NCBI RefSeq assembly: GCF_019219075.1
Contig: NZ_JAHUWJ010000010.1
Span: 167,067-231,066 of the forward strand
Length of the DNA stretch: 64,000 nucleotides
DNA from: Chitinophaga sp. sic0106
GTDB taxonomy: Bacteria > Bacteroidota > Bacteroidia > Chitinophagales > Chitinophagaceae
Direction of reading: 5' to 3'
Numbering within the stretch: position 1 is the first letter of the stretch; every line of letters starts with the position of its first letter. The notes beneath the pieces are model-generated. The model was not told the DNA's origin. It did no database searches and saw nothing but the letters and a program-made list of their open reading frames with translations. The translations under genes and the position numbers were made by a program. Below are positions 26,163 through 34,950 of this stretch, piece after piece.

Positions 26163-26242
26163 GCTTACAGGTTATCACCAAAACAACCTATATAAATTTA
26201 CCCAGGTAGGTGTATTCAGAGGAAAATAACAGCTAATTGAAA

Positions 26243-26266
26243 GGGCCCTGATAAAAATCGGGGCCC
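26243..26266. repeat. 10-bp hairpin containing a TGAT-N4-ATCG core
   Basis: Arms GGGCCCTGAT (26243-26252) and ATCGGGGCCC (26257-26266), with one T-G wobble and loop AAAA. It is similar in design to the hairpin 106 bp upstream and also lacks a gene to terminate. Confidence 0.55.
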
Positions 26267-26505
26267 GCGCGTAATACCATTTATAAGATATTGTATTGTC
26301 ATTTGCCAACTAGTAACTGATGGCATAAAATTACTTCTCGGCCGATGTCCATTCCTTTACCCGATGTTAACGGCATGATATTATTTTAACCGCCCGCTCA
26401 AAACGCAGTATACACGGGCATTCTAAAGAAATATTTTTTTTATTTTTTTAGTGTGGGATAAACAAATGGTAGAAAACGGAGTTAATTAGGTTAAATTTAA
26501 AGAAC

Positions 26506-26519
26506 CTGATAAACATCAG
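26506..26519. promoter_or_regulatory. FNR/CRP-like site CTGATAAACATCAG upstream of cydA
   Basis: A perfect palindrome with TGAT-N4-ATCA, the core of FNR/CRP-family sites (TTGAT-N4-ATCAA). Its centre is about 40-41 bp before the start point predicted from the -7 element at 26542, where class II activators of this family bind. An oxygen- or redox-responsive activation of the bd oxidase would be expected biologically. No regulator gene is present in the window. Confidence 0.5.
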
Positions 26520-26541
26520 TTTCATGGATGACCGATGTCAA

Positions 26542-26549
26542 TAACTTTG
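26542..26549 (+). promoter_or_regulatory. -7 promoter element (TAACTTTG) of cydAB
   Basis: Exact TAnnTTTG, 20 bp before the cydA ATG. The -33 region carries only a weak TTTC, which fits a promoter that needs an activator. Confidence 0.6.
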
Positions 26550-26568
26550 TACAATATCTGTAGAATTT

Positions 26569-27954
26569 ATGCCGTCTGTTGAAATACTCTCCCGCATTCA
26601 GTTCGCCTTTACGGTGGCTTTTCACTACATCTATCCCCCGCTGAGCATTGGGCTGGGCCTATGTTTGGTAATTATGGAAGGGATTTACCTGAAAACAGGT
26701 TTGTTGGTGTATCGCGATATTACGCGATTTTGGATCAAGATATTTGCACTCATATTTGGTATTGGCGTGGCCACCGGCATTGTAATGGAATTTGAGTTTG
26801 GTACTAACTGGGCTACTTATTCACATTATGTAGGTGATATATTCGGGAGTGCCCTGGCGGCAGAAGGTATTTTTGCCTTCGCGCTGGAATCGGGCTTCCT
26901 GGGGATATTATTGTTTGGCTGGAACCGTGTGAGCAAGGGTGTACATTTCTTTTCCACCATCATGGTGGCACTGGGTTCTATCTTTTCCGCATTGTGGATT
27001 GTAATTGCCAACTCCTGGCAGCAAACGCCCGCAGGGTTTAAGATTGAAGGGTACGACCTGGGTGCCAGGGCCGTAGTCACCGATTTCTGGGAAATGGTGT
27101 TTAACCCCTCCTCCGTGGATCGGTTTTCTCATGTGATCATTGGCGCTTTCCTGGCGGGATCATTCCTGGTGATGAGCGTAGGTGCCTGGTATATATTAAA
27201 AGGCAGGTACATCAAACACTCGCAGGCTATGTTTAAGGTAGGCCTGAGCGTAGCCGTGGTAGCAGCCTTATTGCAGTTATTCACCGGTCACAGGTCCGCC
27301 GATTACGTCAGTAAATACCAGCCGGCCAAACTCGCCGCCATGGAAGGGCACTATGATAGTTTAGCCGTTGCCGATATGTATATCGTAGGCTGGGTAGATA
27401 ATAAAAATGAGAAAACGACCGGTATCAAAATCCCCGGTGGACTATCCTTCCTTACGCATGGCAGCTTCAGCGCGCCGGTGGAAGGCTTAAGGGCCACGCC
27501 GCAGGCGGACAGGCCCGGAGCGGTGAACTTTGTGTTTCAGACCTACCATGCCATGGTAGCCATTGGCATCACACTAATAGGCCTTACCCTGCTGGCACTG
27601 ATTCTCCTCTGGAGAAAACAGTTGTTTAATCACCGCTGGCTGATGTGGATTTTCGTACTGGCGGTACTGTTACCCCAAATGGCCAATCAACTTGGCTGGT
27701 ATGCGGCTGAAGTAGGGCGGCAACCCTGGGTGGTTTATAAATTACTCCGCACCTCCGATGCGCTCTCCAGAAAAGTAACCGCCGATCAGGTACTATTTTC
27801 ACTCATCCTGTTCACCTTCGTATATGTGTTACTGTTTGCCCTCTTCCTGTTTTTGCTCAACCGCAAAATCAGCCATGGACCAGACGTTACAGAGGACGAA
27901 GAAACGGATAGCGAACATTTCTCCAAACGCAATATTGCTAACATACCATCTTAA
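26569..27954 (+). CDS. cydA: Cytochrome bd ubiquinol/menaquinol oxidase subunit I
   Basis: 461 residues and about nine membrane segments. The start ILSRIQFAFTVAFHYIYPPLSIGLG carries His19, a heme ligand in the family. RFSHVIIGAFLAGSFLVMSVGAWY contains the His equivalent to the b558 ligand. GWYAAEVGRQPWVVYKLLRT carries the GRQPW signature. The quinol-binding Q-loop is short, as in CioA-type bd oxidases, and the protein is shorter than E. coli CydA. It reduces oxygen to water with quinol electrons at low oxygen. Ten bp before cydB. No cydX-like small gene was seen after cydB. Confidence 0.96.
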   Translation: MPSVEILSRIQFAFTVAFHYIYPPLSIGLGLCLVIMEGIYLKTGLLVYRDITRFWIKIFALIFGIGVATGIVMEFEFGTNWATYSHYVGDIFGSALAAEGIFAFALESGFLGILLFGWNRVSKGVHFFSTIMVALGSIFSALWIVIANSWQQTPAGFKIEGYDLGARAVVTDFWEMVFNPSSVDRFSHVIIGAFLAGSFLVMSVGAWYILKGRYIKHSQAMFKVGLSVAVVAALLQLFTGHRSADYVSKYQPAKLAAMEGHYDSLAVADMYIVGWVDNKNEKTTGIKIPGGLSFLTHGSFSAPVEGLRATPQADRPGAVNFVFQTYHAMVAIGITLIGLTLLALILLWRKQLFNHRWLMWIFVLAVLLPQMANQLGWYAAEVGRQPWVVYKLLRTSDALSRKVTADQVLFSLILFTFVYVLLFALFLFLLNRKISHGPDVTEDEETDSEHFSKRNIANIPS

Positions 27955-27964
27955 ATAACAGCGC

Positions 27965-28999
27965 ATGGAAACACTTCTCGGATTAGATCTTCCTACATGG
28001 TGGTTTTTGGTGATTGGTGGCCTTATCACCGGCTATGGTGTATTAGATGGCTTTGACCTGGGTGCAGGCGCCCTACATTTATTTTTTAATAAGGAAGAAT
28101 CGAGGCGGCTGGCGTTAAACGCCATTGGCCCGGTATGGGATGGTAATGAAGTATGGCTTGTAATTGCCGGTGGTGCACTATTTGCCGGGTTCCCGCTCGT
28201 ATATGGGGTTTTATTCTCTACCTTTTATATCCCCTTCATGCTATTCCTGGTTTCGTTGATATTCAGGGCTATCTCTATTGAGTTTCGAAGTAAGGAACCC
28301 TGGGCCTGGTGGCGGAAAATGTGGGATATCAGCTACTGCGTGTCCAGTATTTTTATCACCTTCCTGCTGGGACTGGTGCTGGGCAACCTGATTCACGGTT
28401 TGCCCATCAATAAGGAACATGAATTTACAGGCAACCTGCTTACCTTCTTCAATCCTTATGCGATCCTCATCGCATTTACCACCCTATCCTTATTTATGTT
28501 ACATGGGGCTATATATTTGGTTATGAAGACGGAAAACCGGCTGTATGCCAAGCTCACCGTGCTGGTAAATAACTGCAGCAAGTTTTTCATACTCTGCTTC
28601 ATACTAACGTCTATGGCCACACTGATTTATGTGCCACATATGACGCAGGCGTTTAAACACCATCCGGAGTTATTCATTTTGCCGCTGATAGCCGTGCTTA
28701 CCCTGTTGAATATTAAAAGGAATATTGATGGCAGAAGGTATTTTATCGCGTTCCTGTTTAGTGCTATTATTATGTCGTGCCTGCTGATCCTGTTTGCGAT
28801 CGGCCTGTACCCTAACATTATCATTTCATCTACTGATCCGGCACATAGCATTAGTATCTATGCTGCGGCCTCTTCCAATAAGTCGCTAAAGATTATGTTG
28901 CTGATTGCTGCTATTGGTACACCGCTGGTGATTTCTTATACGGTATTTGTGTTTTGGACTTTTAGAGGGAAGGTGAAGTTGAACGAGATGAGTTACTGA
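27965..28999 (+). CDS. cydB: Cytochrome bd oxidase subunit II
   Basis: 344 residues and about eight to nine membrane segments. Family motifs: WWFLVIGGLITGYGVLDGFDLGAGALHLF, IGPVWDGNEVWLVIAGGALFAGFPLVYGVLFSTFYIPFMLFL and FRAISIEFRSK. It forms the heterodimer with CydA in the inner membrane. Ten bp after cydA, so one operon. The end is followed by three hairpins (29024-29097) rather than a standard T-tailed terminator. Confidence 0.95.
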   Translation: METLLGLDLPTWWFLVIGGLITGYGVLDGFDLGAGALHLFFNKEESRRLALNAIGPVWDGNEVWLVIAGGALFAGFPLVYGVLFSTFYIPFMLFLVSLIFRAISIEFRSKEPWAWWRKMWDISYCVSSIFITFLLGLVLGNLIHGLPINKEHEFTGNLLTFFNPYAILIAFTTLSLFMLHGAIYLVMKTENRLYAKLTVLVNNCSKFFILCFILTSMATLIYVPHMTQAFKHHPELFILPLIAVLTLLNIKRNIDGRRYFIAFLFSAIIMSCLLILFAIGLYPNIIISSTDPAHSISIYAAASSNKSLKIMLLIAAIGTPLVISYTVFVFWTFRGKVKLNEMSY

Positions 29000-29023
29000 T
29001 TTTCCCATTTTCCCGATTAACCG

Positions 29024-29097
29024 GGATGCCTTCGGCATCCGCCTTATTAGGAATGGTCAGAGCCCGTGGCCCTGACCATTCCTATTCGCTTTGCGAA
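29024..29097. repeat. Three consecutive hairpins after cydB
   Basis: GGATGCC-TTC-GGCATCC (29024-29040), a perfect 12-bp stem AGGAATGGTCAG (29049-29060 with 29072-29083, 11-nt loop), and TTCGC-TTT-GCGAA (29085-29097) followed by A-rich sequence. No T-run follows on the plus strand. On the minus strand the last hairpin follows a T-run. They may protect the cydAB mRNA 3' end or be an interspersed repeat. Confidence 0.65.
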
Positions 29098-29104
29098 AAA
29101 AGTT

Positions 29105-29140
29105 GCTAAAAAACAGGCCCCCGCAAGAAATTGCAGGGGC
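29105..29140 (-). terminator. Minus-strand terminator with no annotated gene before it
   Basis: Stem GCCCC(C)GCAA/TTGC(A)GGGGC with loop GAAA (29117-29140, one mismatch), then CTGTTTTTTAGC on the minus strand. The 207 bp to its right, up to the WYL gene on the other strand, contain no recognisable gene. A small RNA or very short peptide may be encoded at 29141-29300. One 7-codon frame begins with ATG near 29205 and is weak evidence. Confidence 0.55.
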
Positions 29141-29347
29141 ATACCATTTAACCTATATTCTGTACTGTAGCATCGATTTAATGATCTTTCAGGAATCCAC
29201 TAGTGCTTTCATTCTCAAATCCTTACGTTCCCCGAAAGATTTCTTTCAATTATAAGACCCGCAACTTTACAGAAAGTTTAATCCAATAGAAAAAAAATTA
29301 AAAAATAATTCCGGGGTACCCGACCTTAGTGGTAATATTCAACTCCC

Positions 29348-30334
29348 ATGAACCGTATTGACCGACTTACAGCCATTTTAATCCAGCTTCAGGGTAAACG
29401 GATAGTGAAGGCCGCAGAAATTTCCGACCGTTTCAATATCAGTTTAAGAACTGTTTACAGAGATGTGAAAGCCTTGCAGGAGGCGGGTGTACCTATTGGT
29501 GCAGAGGCTGGCACCGGCTACTACATAGTGGACGGATACCACCTTCCCCCCGTGATGTTTTCCCGGGAAGAGGCCGCAGCACTGCTTACCGCCGAAAAGC
29601 TGATGGAAAAATACAGCGACCACTCCAATGAAAAGCAGTTTGGCTTTGCCATGCAAAAGATTCGCTCCGTGCTACGGGGCGGGGATAAGGACTACCTGGA
29701 GAACCTGGACGACAACATTGCCGTGCTGCGGTTTACACCGCTGCATTTGCAGGACGACGCCTTCCCTAACCGCTTCCTCAGCGATATACAGGCTGCGCTG
29801 GGCAACCAGCAAACGCTCAGCATGGAATACTTTTCCATTAAAGATGAGGAGGCCACCAGGAGAGAAGTAGAGCCCGTAGGTATTTTCCACAGCAGCAACA
29901 GCTGGCACCTGATTGCCTGGTGCAGGCTCCGTAAGGGCTACCGGGATTTCCGGGCGGACCGTATCCGCAAGCTGCAACTACTAAGCGAGCGGTATGATAA
30001 GTCCAAACACGTGACCCTGAAAGAATACCTGGAACAGCAACAACGCGACCATACCAACGAGCTCATGGAGTTTAAAGTGTTGATGGACAATGAAATGCTC
30101 CGTTACATCTCCGAGCAGAAGTACTATTTTGGCCTGGTAGCCGAAAAAAATTTGGGCGATAAAACGGAGATGACATTTATGCAAACGTCCCACGAGTACT
30201 TCCGCCGTTGGCTGATCACTTTTGGAAAATATGTGGAGGTGGTATCTCCCCAACACCTGCGTGATTCCATGTATCAGCTCGCTATAGAATTACATGGGCA
30301 TTATATCGACAAATACCCGCAAAAAACCTCCTGA
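29348..30334 (+). CDS. WYL-domain transcriptional regulator (YafY type)
   Basis: 328 residues. The N-terminal HTH_11 winged helix (RIDRLTAILIQLQGKRIVKAAEISDRFNISLRTVYRDVKALQEAGVPIGAEAGTGYYI) is followed by a linker and a WYL domain near 140-220 (QTLSMEYFSIKDEEATRREVEPVGIFHSSNSWHLIAWCRLRKGYRDFRADRIRKL). A C-terminal WCX-like region is present. Such regulators sense nucleic-acid or small ligands. The GyrI-like gene follows 72 bp downstream on the same strand, a common pairing, and is probably co-expressed or controlled by it. Confidence 0.93.
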   Translation: MNRIDRLTAILIQLQGKRIVKAAEISDRFNISLRTVYRDVKALQEAGVPIGAEAGTGYYIVDGYHLPPVMFSREEAAALLTAEKLMEKYSDHSNEKQFGFAMQKIRSVLRGGDKDYLENLDDNIAVLRFTPLHLQDDAFPNRFLSDIQAALGNQQTLSMEYFSIKDEEATRREVEPVGIFHSSNSWHLIAWCRLRKGYRDFRADRIRKLQLLSERYDKSKHVTLKEYLEQQQRDHTNELMEFKVLMDNEMLRYISEQKYYFGLVAEKNLGDKTEMTFMQTSHEYFRRWLITFGKYVEVVSPQHLRDSMYQLAIELHGHYIDKYPQKTS

Positions 30335-30406
30335 CATAAGGTTGTCACACCGCCTTCGTTGCTTTGTAATATCATTTAACCCATTGCTTTACTAAAACGA
30401 CTGAAA

Positions 30407-31012
30407 ATGGAAAAATTAGATCTTACCAAAGCGTACAAAAGCTATTACACTGCCGGCAGGGCGGTAGAATTGGTGAACATTGAAGATGCCCTGTTTCTGG
30501 CTATTCCCGGAAAGGGAGACCCCGACGGCCCCGCATTTGCCCTGGATGTGGAGGCGCTATACACCATTGCATATGCCATCAAATTCGCGAAAAAGGCGGC
30601 CGGGCAGGACTTTGTGGTCAGTAAGCTGGAGGGCTACTGGTGGGTGGACGATACAGAGGCTGACCCGCTAAAGGTGCCCCGGCATTTATGGAACTATGAG
30701 CTGGTGCTGCGTTTACCGGATTTTGTAACCCATCAGCAGTTTGTACAGGCGGTGATAGCCACGGAAAAGAAAAAAAGTAACCCCAGGTTGCGGGCGGTGG
30801 ATCTCAAACAGATTGAAGGAGGGATGGCCGTGCAGATTATGCACCATGGCCCTTTTAGTGAGGAGCCGGCCAGTTTACAGCTGATGGATGCATTTATGCG
30901 TTCCCGCCATTTAAAATTTTACGGTCGTCATCATGAGATCTATTTGTCGGACTTCCGGAAAACGGAGCCGGCCAGGCTGAAGACTATTTTACGGCATAGC
31001 GTGAGGCCATGA
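30407..31012 (+). CDS. GyrI-like small-molecule-binding domain protein
   Basis: 201 residues. FLAIPGKGDPDGPAFALDVEALYTIAYAIKFAKKA and LEGYWWVDD with HHGPFSEEPASLQLMDAFM match the stand-alone GyrI-like (SOUL/BacR effector-domain) proteins usually annotated as GyrI-like or DUF. Conserved Glu and Trp residues in the cleft are present. Some members hydrolyse cyclopropanoid toxins, others bind drugs. Cytosolic. Located behind a WYL regulator, which suggests a ligand-response role. The 142 bp to rnc on the other strand hold nothing obvious. Confidence 0.85.
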   Translation: MEKLDLTKAYKSYYTAGRAVELVNIEDALFLAIPGKGDPDGPAFALDVEALYTIAYAIKFAKKAAGQDFVVSKLEGYWWVDDTEADPLKVPRHLWNYELVLRLPDFVTHQQFVQAVIATEKKKSNPRLRAVDLKQIEGGMAVQIMHHGPFSEEPASLQLMDAFMRSRHLKFYGRHHEIYLSDFRKTEPARLKTILRHSVRP

Positions 31013-31154
31013 AACTGGCTTTGGCGGCTGGCCCTGGAGTACCTGCCCGTTGCGATGGCATGGGCAGCACCAGCATTAGCATCTCCCTAAATAAAAAATT
31101 CCCTGTAAGGATGGTGTAAGCAGGATAGCAGAAATGGCTATACGGAAATAAGGC

Positions 31155-31880
31155 TTAGTTCTCGTCGGCCAGGCCTAGTATCTGGATGGCCTGTGCGGCG
31201 GCTATCTGGCTGGCATCCTTTTTATTAAAGGCTTTACCGCTGCAGATGAGCTGACCGTCAACTACGGCGCCAACGGTGAAGATGCGGCGGCCGTTGTCCA
31301 TTTGTTCTTCCAGCAGTTCAAATTCCAGGGCTTTGCCATTTTTGTTGGCCCAGCCATAGAGTTTGTTCTTATGGTTCATTTCTACCGTTTCGAGCTGTTC
31401 GAGGTCGATGTACGGCATGATGATGCGGCGGTGAACGAACTGTTGTGTTTTGTTATAGCCTTTATCGAGATATACGGCGCCAACGAGGGCTTCGAGGGTA
31501 TTTCCGAAGATCTGGGATATTTTCAGGAAGCTGTTGTATTTATCGTAGATGGTAAGTTTGCGCAGTCCCATTTTGATAGCGATATCATTGAGTTGCTGGC
31601 GGTTTACGATTTTGGAGCGCATCTCTGTGAGGTAGCCTTCTGTTTTGTAAGGATACTTTTTGAAGAGGTAGTCGCCTACGATAGCTCCCAGGATGGCGTC
31701 ACCGAGGTATTCCAGCCGTTCATTGCTTTCGAGAAACTTCTCTTTGCTGGAACGGTGGCTCAGGGCTACCTCGTAGAGAGCGAAATTACCTGGCGCAAAT
31801 CCAAGTAAGTTATGCAGCTCTTTGTACAAGTGCCTTTTTCTGGATATTAGTCGATATAAGAATCCTGGCAGTAATTTCAC
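31155..31880 (-). CDS. rnc: Ribonuclease III
   Basis: 241 residues. The RNase III signature ESNERLEYLGDAILGAIVGDYLFKKYP carries the catalytic Glu and Asp. EALVGAVYLDKGY holds the second acidic set. A double-stranded RNA-binding domain fills about 170-238 (NHKNKLYGWANKNGKALEFELLEEQ, GKAFNKKDASQIAAAQAIQIL). The enzyme processes rRNA precursors and cleaves double-stranded RNA. The start codon is GTG at 31880, because the frame has an upstream TGA and no ATG before the domain. Fifteen bp after fabF, giving the acpP-fabF-rnc order conserved in this phylum. Confidence 0.94.
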   Translation of the reverse strand: MKLLPGFLYRLISRKRHLYKELHNLLGFAPGNFALYEVALSHRSSKEKFLESNERLEYLGDAILGAIVGDYLFKKYPYKTEGYLTEMRSKIVNRQQLNDIAIKMGLRKLTIYDKYNSFLKISQIFGNTLEALVGAVYLDKGYNKTQQFVHRRIIMPYIDLEQLETVEMNHKNKLYGWANKNGKALEFELLEEQMDNGRRIFTVGAVVDGQLICSGKAFNKKDASQIAAAQAIQILGLADEN

Positions 31881-31895
31881 ACAATCAAGGTCAGA

Positions 31896-33149
31896 TCAAG
31901 GAACAAATTTTTTGAAAATAACAGAGGCGTTGTGTCCGCCAAACCCGAAGGTATTGGAGAGTCCCGCTCTTACTTCTCTATGTTGTGCGGTGTTAAAGGT
32001 AAAGTTTAATCTCGGGTCCAGCTGAGGATCGTCGGTAAAATGGTTGATGGTTGGAGGGACAATGCCATGAATAATGGACAAGATCACAGCGATGGATTCA
32101 ACTGCACCGGCAGCGCCGAGGAGGTGACCAGTCATGGATTTGGTGGACGAGATATTCATGTTATATGCATGTTCGCCAAATACGTGCTGGACAGCTTTGA
32201 TTTCGGCCACGTCTCCCAGCGGGGTGGAAGTACCGTGTACGTTGATATAGTCGAGATCGCTGGCCTGCATGCCTGCATCCAGGAGGGCCTGGGTCATAAC
32301 ATTGCGGGCGCCTAAACCTTCGGGGTGTGGAGCGGTGATATGGTAGGCATCGGCGGTAGCTGCGCCACCGGCGAGTTCTGCATAAATTTTGGCTCCTCTT
32401 TCCAACGCGTGATCCAGGGATTCCAGTACCAGTGCACCGGCGCCTTCGCCCATTACGAAACCATCGCGATCGAGGTCGAAAGGACGGGAGGCTGTTTTAG
32501 GATCATCATTTCTTTCGGATAGGGCCTTCATGGCATTAAAGCCGCCAACACAAGGCTCATTGATGACGTTTTCCGAGCCGCCGGTAATCACCATATCCGC
32601 TTTACCATAACGGATACTGTACATTGCCTCAATGATAGCATTCGTGGCAGATGCGCAGGCAGAAGCTACAGAGAAGTTTGGCCCTCTGAAACCGTGGCGG
32701 ATAGAAATAGAACCCGCTGCGATGTCAGTGATAAGCCTGGTAATAAGGAAAGGGCTGAAACGGGGAGTGCCGTCGCCGGTATAGAATTCTTTCAGCTCGT
32801 TGCTGTAGTTGATCATACCACCCACACCGGTACCCCAGATCACGCCGACGCGGTCAGCATTGATCTTAGAAGCATCTATCTTGGCATCAAGGATTGCCTG
32901 ATCCGCGGATATCACCGCTGTTTGGGTAAAGGGGTCCATTTTACGGGCCTCCTTTTTGTCCAGGTAGTTAGTAGGATCGAAATTCTTCAGTTCGCAAGCA
33001 AAACGGGTTTTGAACTTGGAAGCGTCAAATTGTCTGATATAATCCGCGCCGGATACACCGTTCGCCAAACCGTGCCAATAATCGGCTACAGTATTGCCGA
33101 GCGGTGTAAGAGCGCCTAAACCTGTAACGACAACTCGTCTTGGTTGCAT
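31896..33149 (-). CDS. fabF: 3-oxoacyl-[ACP] synthase II
   Basis: 417 residues. RRVVVTGLGALTPLGNTVADYWHGL is the KAS II start. The catalytic Cys165 lies in SVASACASATNAI. The two catalytic His lie in INVHGTSTPLGD and KSMTGHLLGAAGA. It condenses malonyl-ACP with acyl-ACP in fatty-acid elongation. Located 23 bp after acpP stop on the same strand and 15 bp before rnc. Length and motifs are complete. Confidence 0.96.
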   Translation of the reverse strand: MQPRRVVVTGLGALTPLGNTVADYWHGLANGVSGADYIRQFDASKFKTRFACELKNFDPTNYLDKKEARKMDPFTQTAVISADQAILDAKIDASKINADRVGVIWGTGVGGMINYSNELKEFYTGDGTPRFSPFLITRLITDIAAGSISIRHGFRGPNFSVASACASATNAIIEAMYSIRYGKADMVITGGSENVINEPCVGGFNAMKALSERNDDPKTASRPFDLDRDGFVMGEGAGALVLESLDHALERGAKIYAELAGGAATADAYHITAPHPEGLGARNVMTQALLDAGMQASDLDYINVHGTSTPLGDVAEIKAVQHVFGEHAYNMNISSTKSMTGHLLGAAGAVESIAVILSIIHGIVPPTINHFTDDPQLDPRLNFTFNTAQHREVRAGLSNTFGFGGHNASVIFKKFVP

Positions 33150-33172
33150 TAAAACAATTCTGATTAGTAGGA

Positions 33173-33409
33173 TTATTTTACGTGTTCTTCCAGGTAAGCA
33201 ACTGCCTGGCCAACAGTAGTAATAGTTTCAGCTTGTTCGTCAGGAATGGAGATGTTGAATTCTTTTTCGAATTCCATAATCAGTTCTACCGTATCCAAAG
33301 AGTCAGCGCCTAAGTCGTTGGTGAAGCTGGCTTCAGGAGTTACCTCGGCTTCGTCAACGCCCAATTTGTCAATGATGATCTTTTTAACTCTTGATGCAAT
33401 GTCTGACAT
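33173..33409 (-). CDS. acpP: Acyl carrier protein
   Basis: 78 residues. MSDIASRVKKIIIDKLGVDEAEVTPEASFTNDLGADSLDTVELIMEFEKEF is canonical ACP, with Ser37 in DSL as the site for the phosphopantetheine arm. Acidic overall. It carries growing acyl chains for FabF and the other Fab enzymes. The ATG at 33409 is preferred to an in-frame TTG twelve codons earlier, which would fall within the transcription start region. First gene of the acpP-fabF-rnc operon. Confidence 0.96.
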   Translation of the reverse strand: MSDIASRVKKIIIDKLGVDEAEVTPEASFTNDLGADSLDTVELIMEFEKEFNISIPDEQAETITTVGQAVAYLEEHVK

Positions 33410-33442
33410 AATTTTAAGTGTTTTTGGTTTAAAACTTGACTG

Positions 33443-33471
33443 CAAAAATATAATTTTTATTGAATTGCCAA
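33443..33471 (-). promoter_or_regulatory. Promoter of acpP-fabF-rnc (TTG-N18-TATTTTTG on minus)
   Basis: On the minus strand TTG (33471-33469) and TATTTTTG (33450-33443) are 18 nt apart, close to the Bacteroidota -33/-7 promoter. The start point would lie about 30 nt before the ACP start codon. Confidence 0.7.
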
Positions 33472-33713
33472 CAGGAAGGGGAAAATTTGGTAGCTATTTA
33501 ACCCCCAATATCGCTGCAAAACCAATACAGTGAATGCTTTACGGATTTCCTGAATTTAAGATTTAATGAGGCAAACACCCAAAAACGCCCCAGATTCTTA
33601 CCACTTATAAAATAAGAAGGCCATTATTTCCACTCAAACGTATTTTTGGCCACTTATCTAAACCCTTAACGCTAATTAACAGTTGCGGGGGTGCTAGTGC
33701 CTCATCCATTTAT

Positions 33714-33721
33714 TAAATTTG
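33714..33721 (+). promoter_or_regulatory. Possible -7 element (TAAATTTG) of the efflux operon
   Basis: TAAATTTG matches TAnnTTTG, 135 bp before the adaptor ATG. The nearest TTG upstream is 28 nt away, too far for a normal -33. The 384-bp gap 33472-33855 contains no other recognisable signal or gene. Confidence 0.35.
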
Positions 33722-33855
33722 TCAGGCTTGTGAGGAATGTTATCGTCGTTGGCCCATGCTTACGCGGATGACCTCCGGAGACCTGTGATGTGAACACACT
33801 GTGGTTCTTCAGATCCCCTCATGGTATAATCGAAATTCTAAACGCTAATCATTTA

Positions 33856-34935
33856 ATGGCCAACACCAAACGTACGTTCCGCACTATTGCTATTGTAGGG
33901 ATTGCTGGTATTGCCGCCTTTCTGGTATTTCAGAAGGTAACGGGCAAAAAAGCAGCAGAACCAGCCGCCGCACCAAAAGGAGGCCCCGGTAAATCCCAGG
34001 TGATCATCGATGGATGGGTGGTAAAAACCGCTCCTATTGACCAGTTTATCGACGCCAGCGGAACACTCCAGAGTAACGAAGAAGTAGAAATCAAACCGGA
34101 AATCAACGGCCGCATCACAGGCCTTTACTTTAAAGAAGGTACCAATGTAAGAAAAGGCGACCTGCTGGTAAAAATTTATGATGAAGACCTGAAAGCACAG
34201 CTTCTCAAACTCAAATTACAGCAGCAACTGGCCAAAACAACCCTGGAACGCCAGGAAAACCTTCTCAAAATCAATGGTATCAGTCGCCAGGATGTAGATG
34301 TTACCCGTAACCAGGTAAGCGCCTACGCCGCCGATATTGATTATACACAAACGCAGCTGCAGAAAACCGAACTGCGCGCACCCTTCAGCGGCCGCCTCGG
34401 CTTACGTAACGTCAGCGAAGGCGCTATCGTGTCTTCTGCCGTGGTAATCACCACTTTACAACAAATAGACCCGCTTAAGGTAGACTTCACCGTACCTGAA
34501 AAATACCGGAACCTGATCAAAAACGGCGATAAAGTGAAATTTACCGTTGCCGGCGACCAGGATGACCATAACGGCAGCATCTACGCCATCGACCCGAAAA
34601 TCGACCTGGCCACCCGCACCGTAAAAATCCGCGCCATCGTACCTAACAGCAGCGCCACCCTCTTCCCGGGTTCCTTTGCTCAGGTACGCATCAACCTAAA
34701 AGACCTGCCGGAAGCGATCATGATCCCTTCACAGGCAGTAATACCAGGCACGCGTGATAAACGTGTAATCGTTGCCGATAGTGGCAAAGCCAAATTCATC
34801 GTAGTGGAAACCGGCATCCGCGACCAGAACAGCGTTCAGATCGTGAGTGGCCTCAAACCAGGCGATACCGTTATCACCACCGGCATCCTGCAACTGAAAC
34901 AGGGCATGCCGCTGAAATATAATAAGATCCAATAA
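33856..34935 (+). CDS. RND efflux periplasmic adaptor (HlyD/MFP family)
   Basis: 359 residues. One membrane anchor follows the start (TFRTIAIVGIAGIAAFLVFQKV). EEVEIKPEINGRITGLYFKEGTNVRKGDLLVKIYDEDLKAQL is the first lipoyl half. A coiled hairpin (LKLQQQLAKTTLERQENLLKINGISRQDVDVTRNQVSAYAADIDYTQTQL) and the second lipoyl half LRAPFSGRLGLRNVSEGAIV follow. The beta-barrel and membrane-proximal domains end near QGMPLKYNKIQ. It bridges the inner-membrane pump and TolC channel. Start ATG 33856 is preferred to an upstream GTG that adds 22 unconserved residues. Fifteen bp before the pump gene. Confidence 0.93.
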   Translation: MANTKRTFRTIAIVGIAGIAAFLVFQKVTGKKAAEPAAAPKGGPGKSQVIIDGWVVKTAPIDQFIDASGTLQSNEEVEIKPEINGRITGLYFKEGTNVRKGDLLVKIYDEDLKAQLLKLKLQQQLAKTTLERQENLLKINGISRQDVDVTRNQVSAYAADIDYTQTQLQKTELRAPFSGRLGLRNVSEGAIVSSAVVITTLQQIDPLKVDFTVPEKYRNLIKNGDKVKFTVAGDQDDHNGSIYAIDPKIDLATRTVKIRAIVPNSSATLFPGSFAQVRINLKDLPEAIMIPSQAVIPGTRDKRVIVADSGKAKFIVVETGIRDQNSVQIVSGLKPGDTVITTGILQLKQGMPLKYNKIQ

Positions 34936-34950
34936 CCTGATTATTTATAT

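Noticed and set aside
25960..26181. 73-residue minus-strand frame upstream of cydA
   Set aside because: It runs through a tandem repeat and a perfect hairpin, with Ser/Arg-biased composition; not a convincing gene.
33790..33855. GTG-started extension of the efflux adaptor
   Set aside because: Adds 22 unconserved residues before a normal membrane anchor; ATG 33856 preferred.
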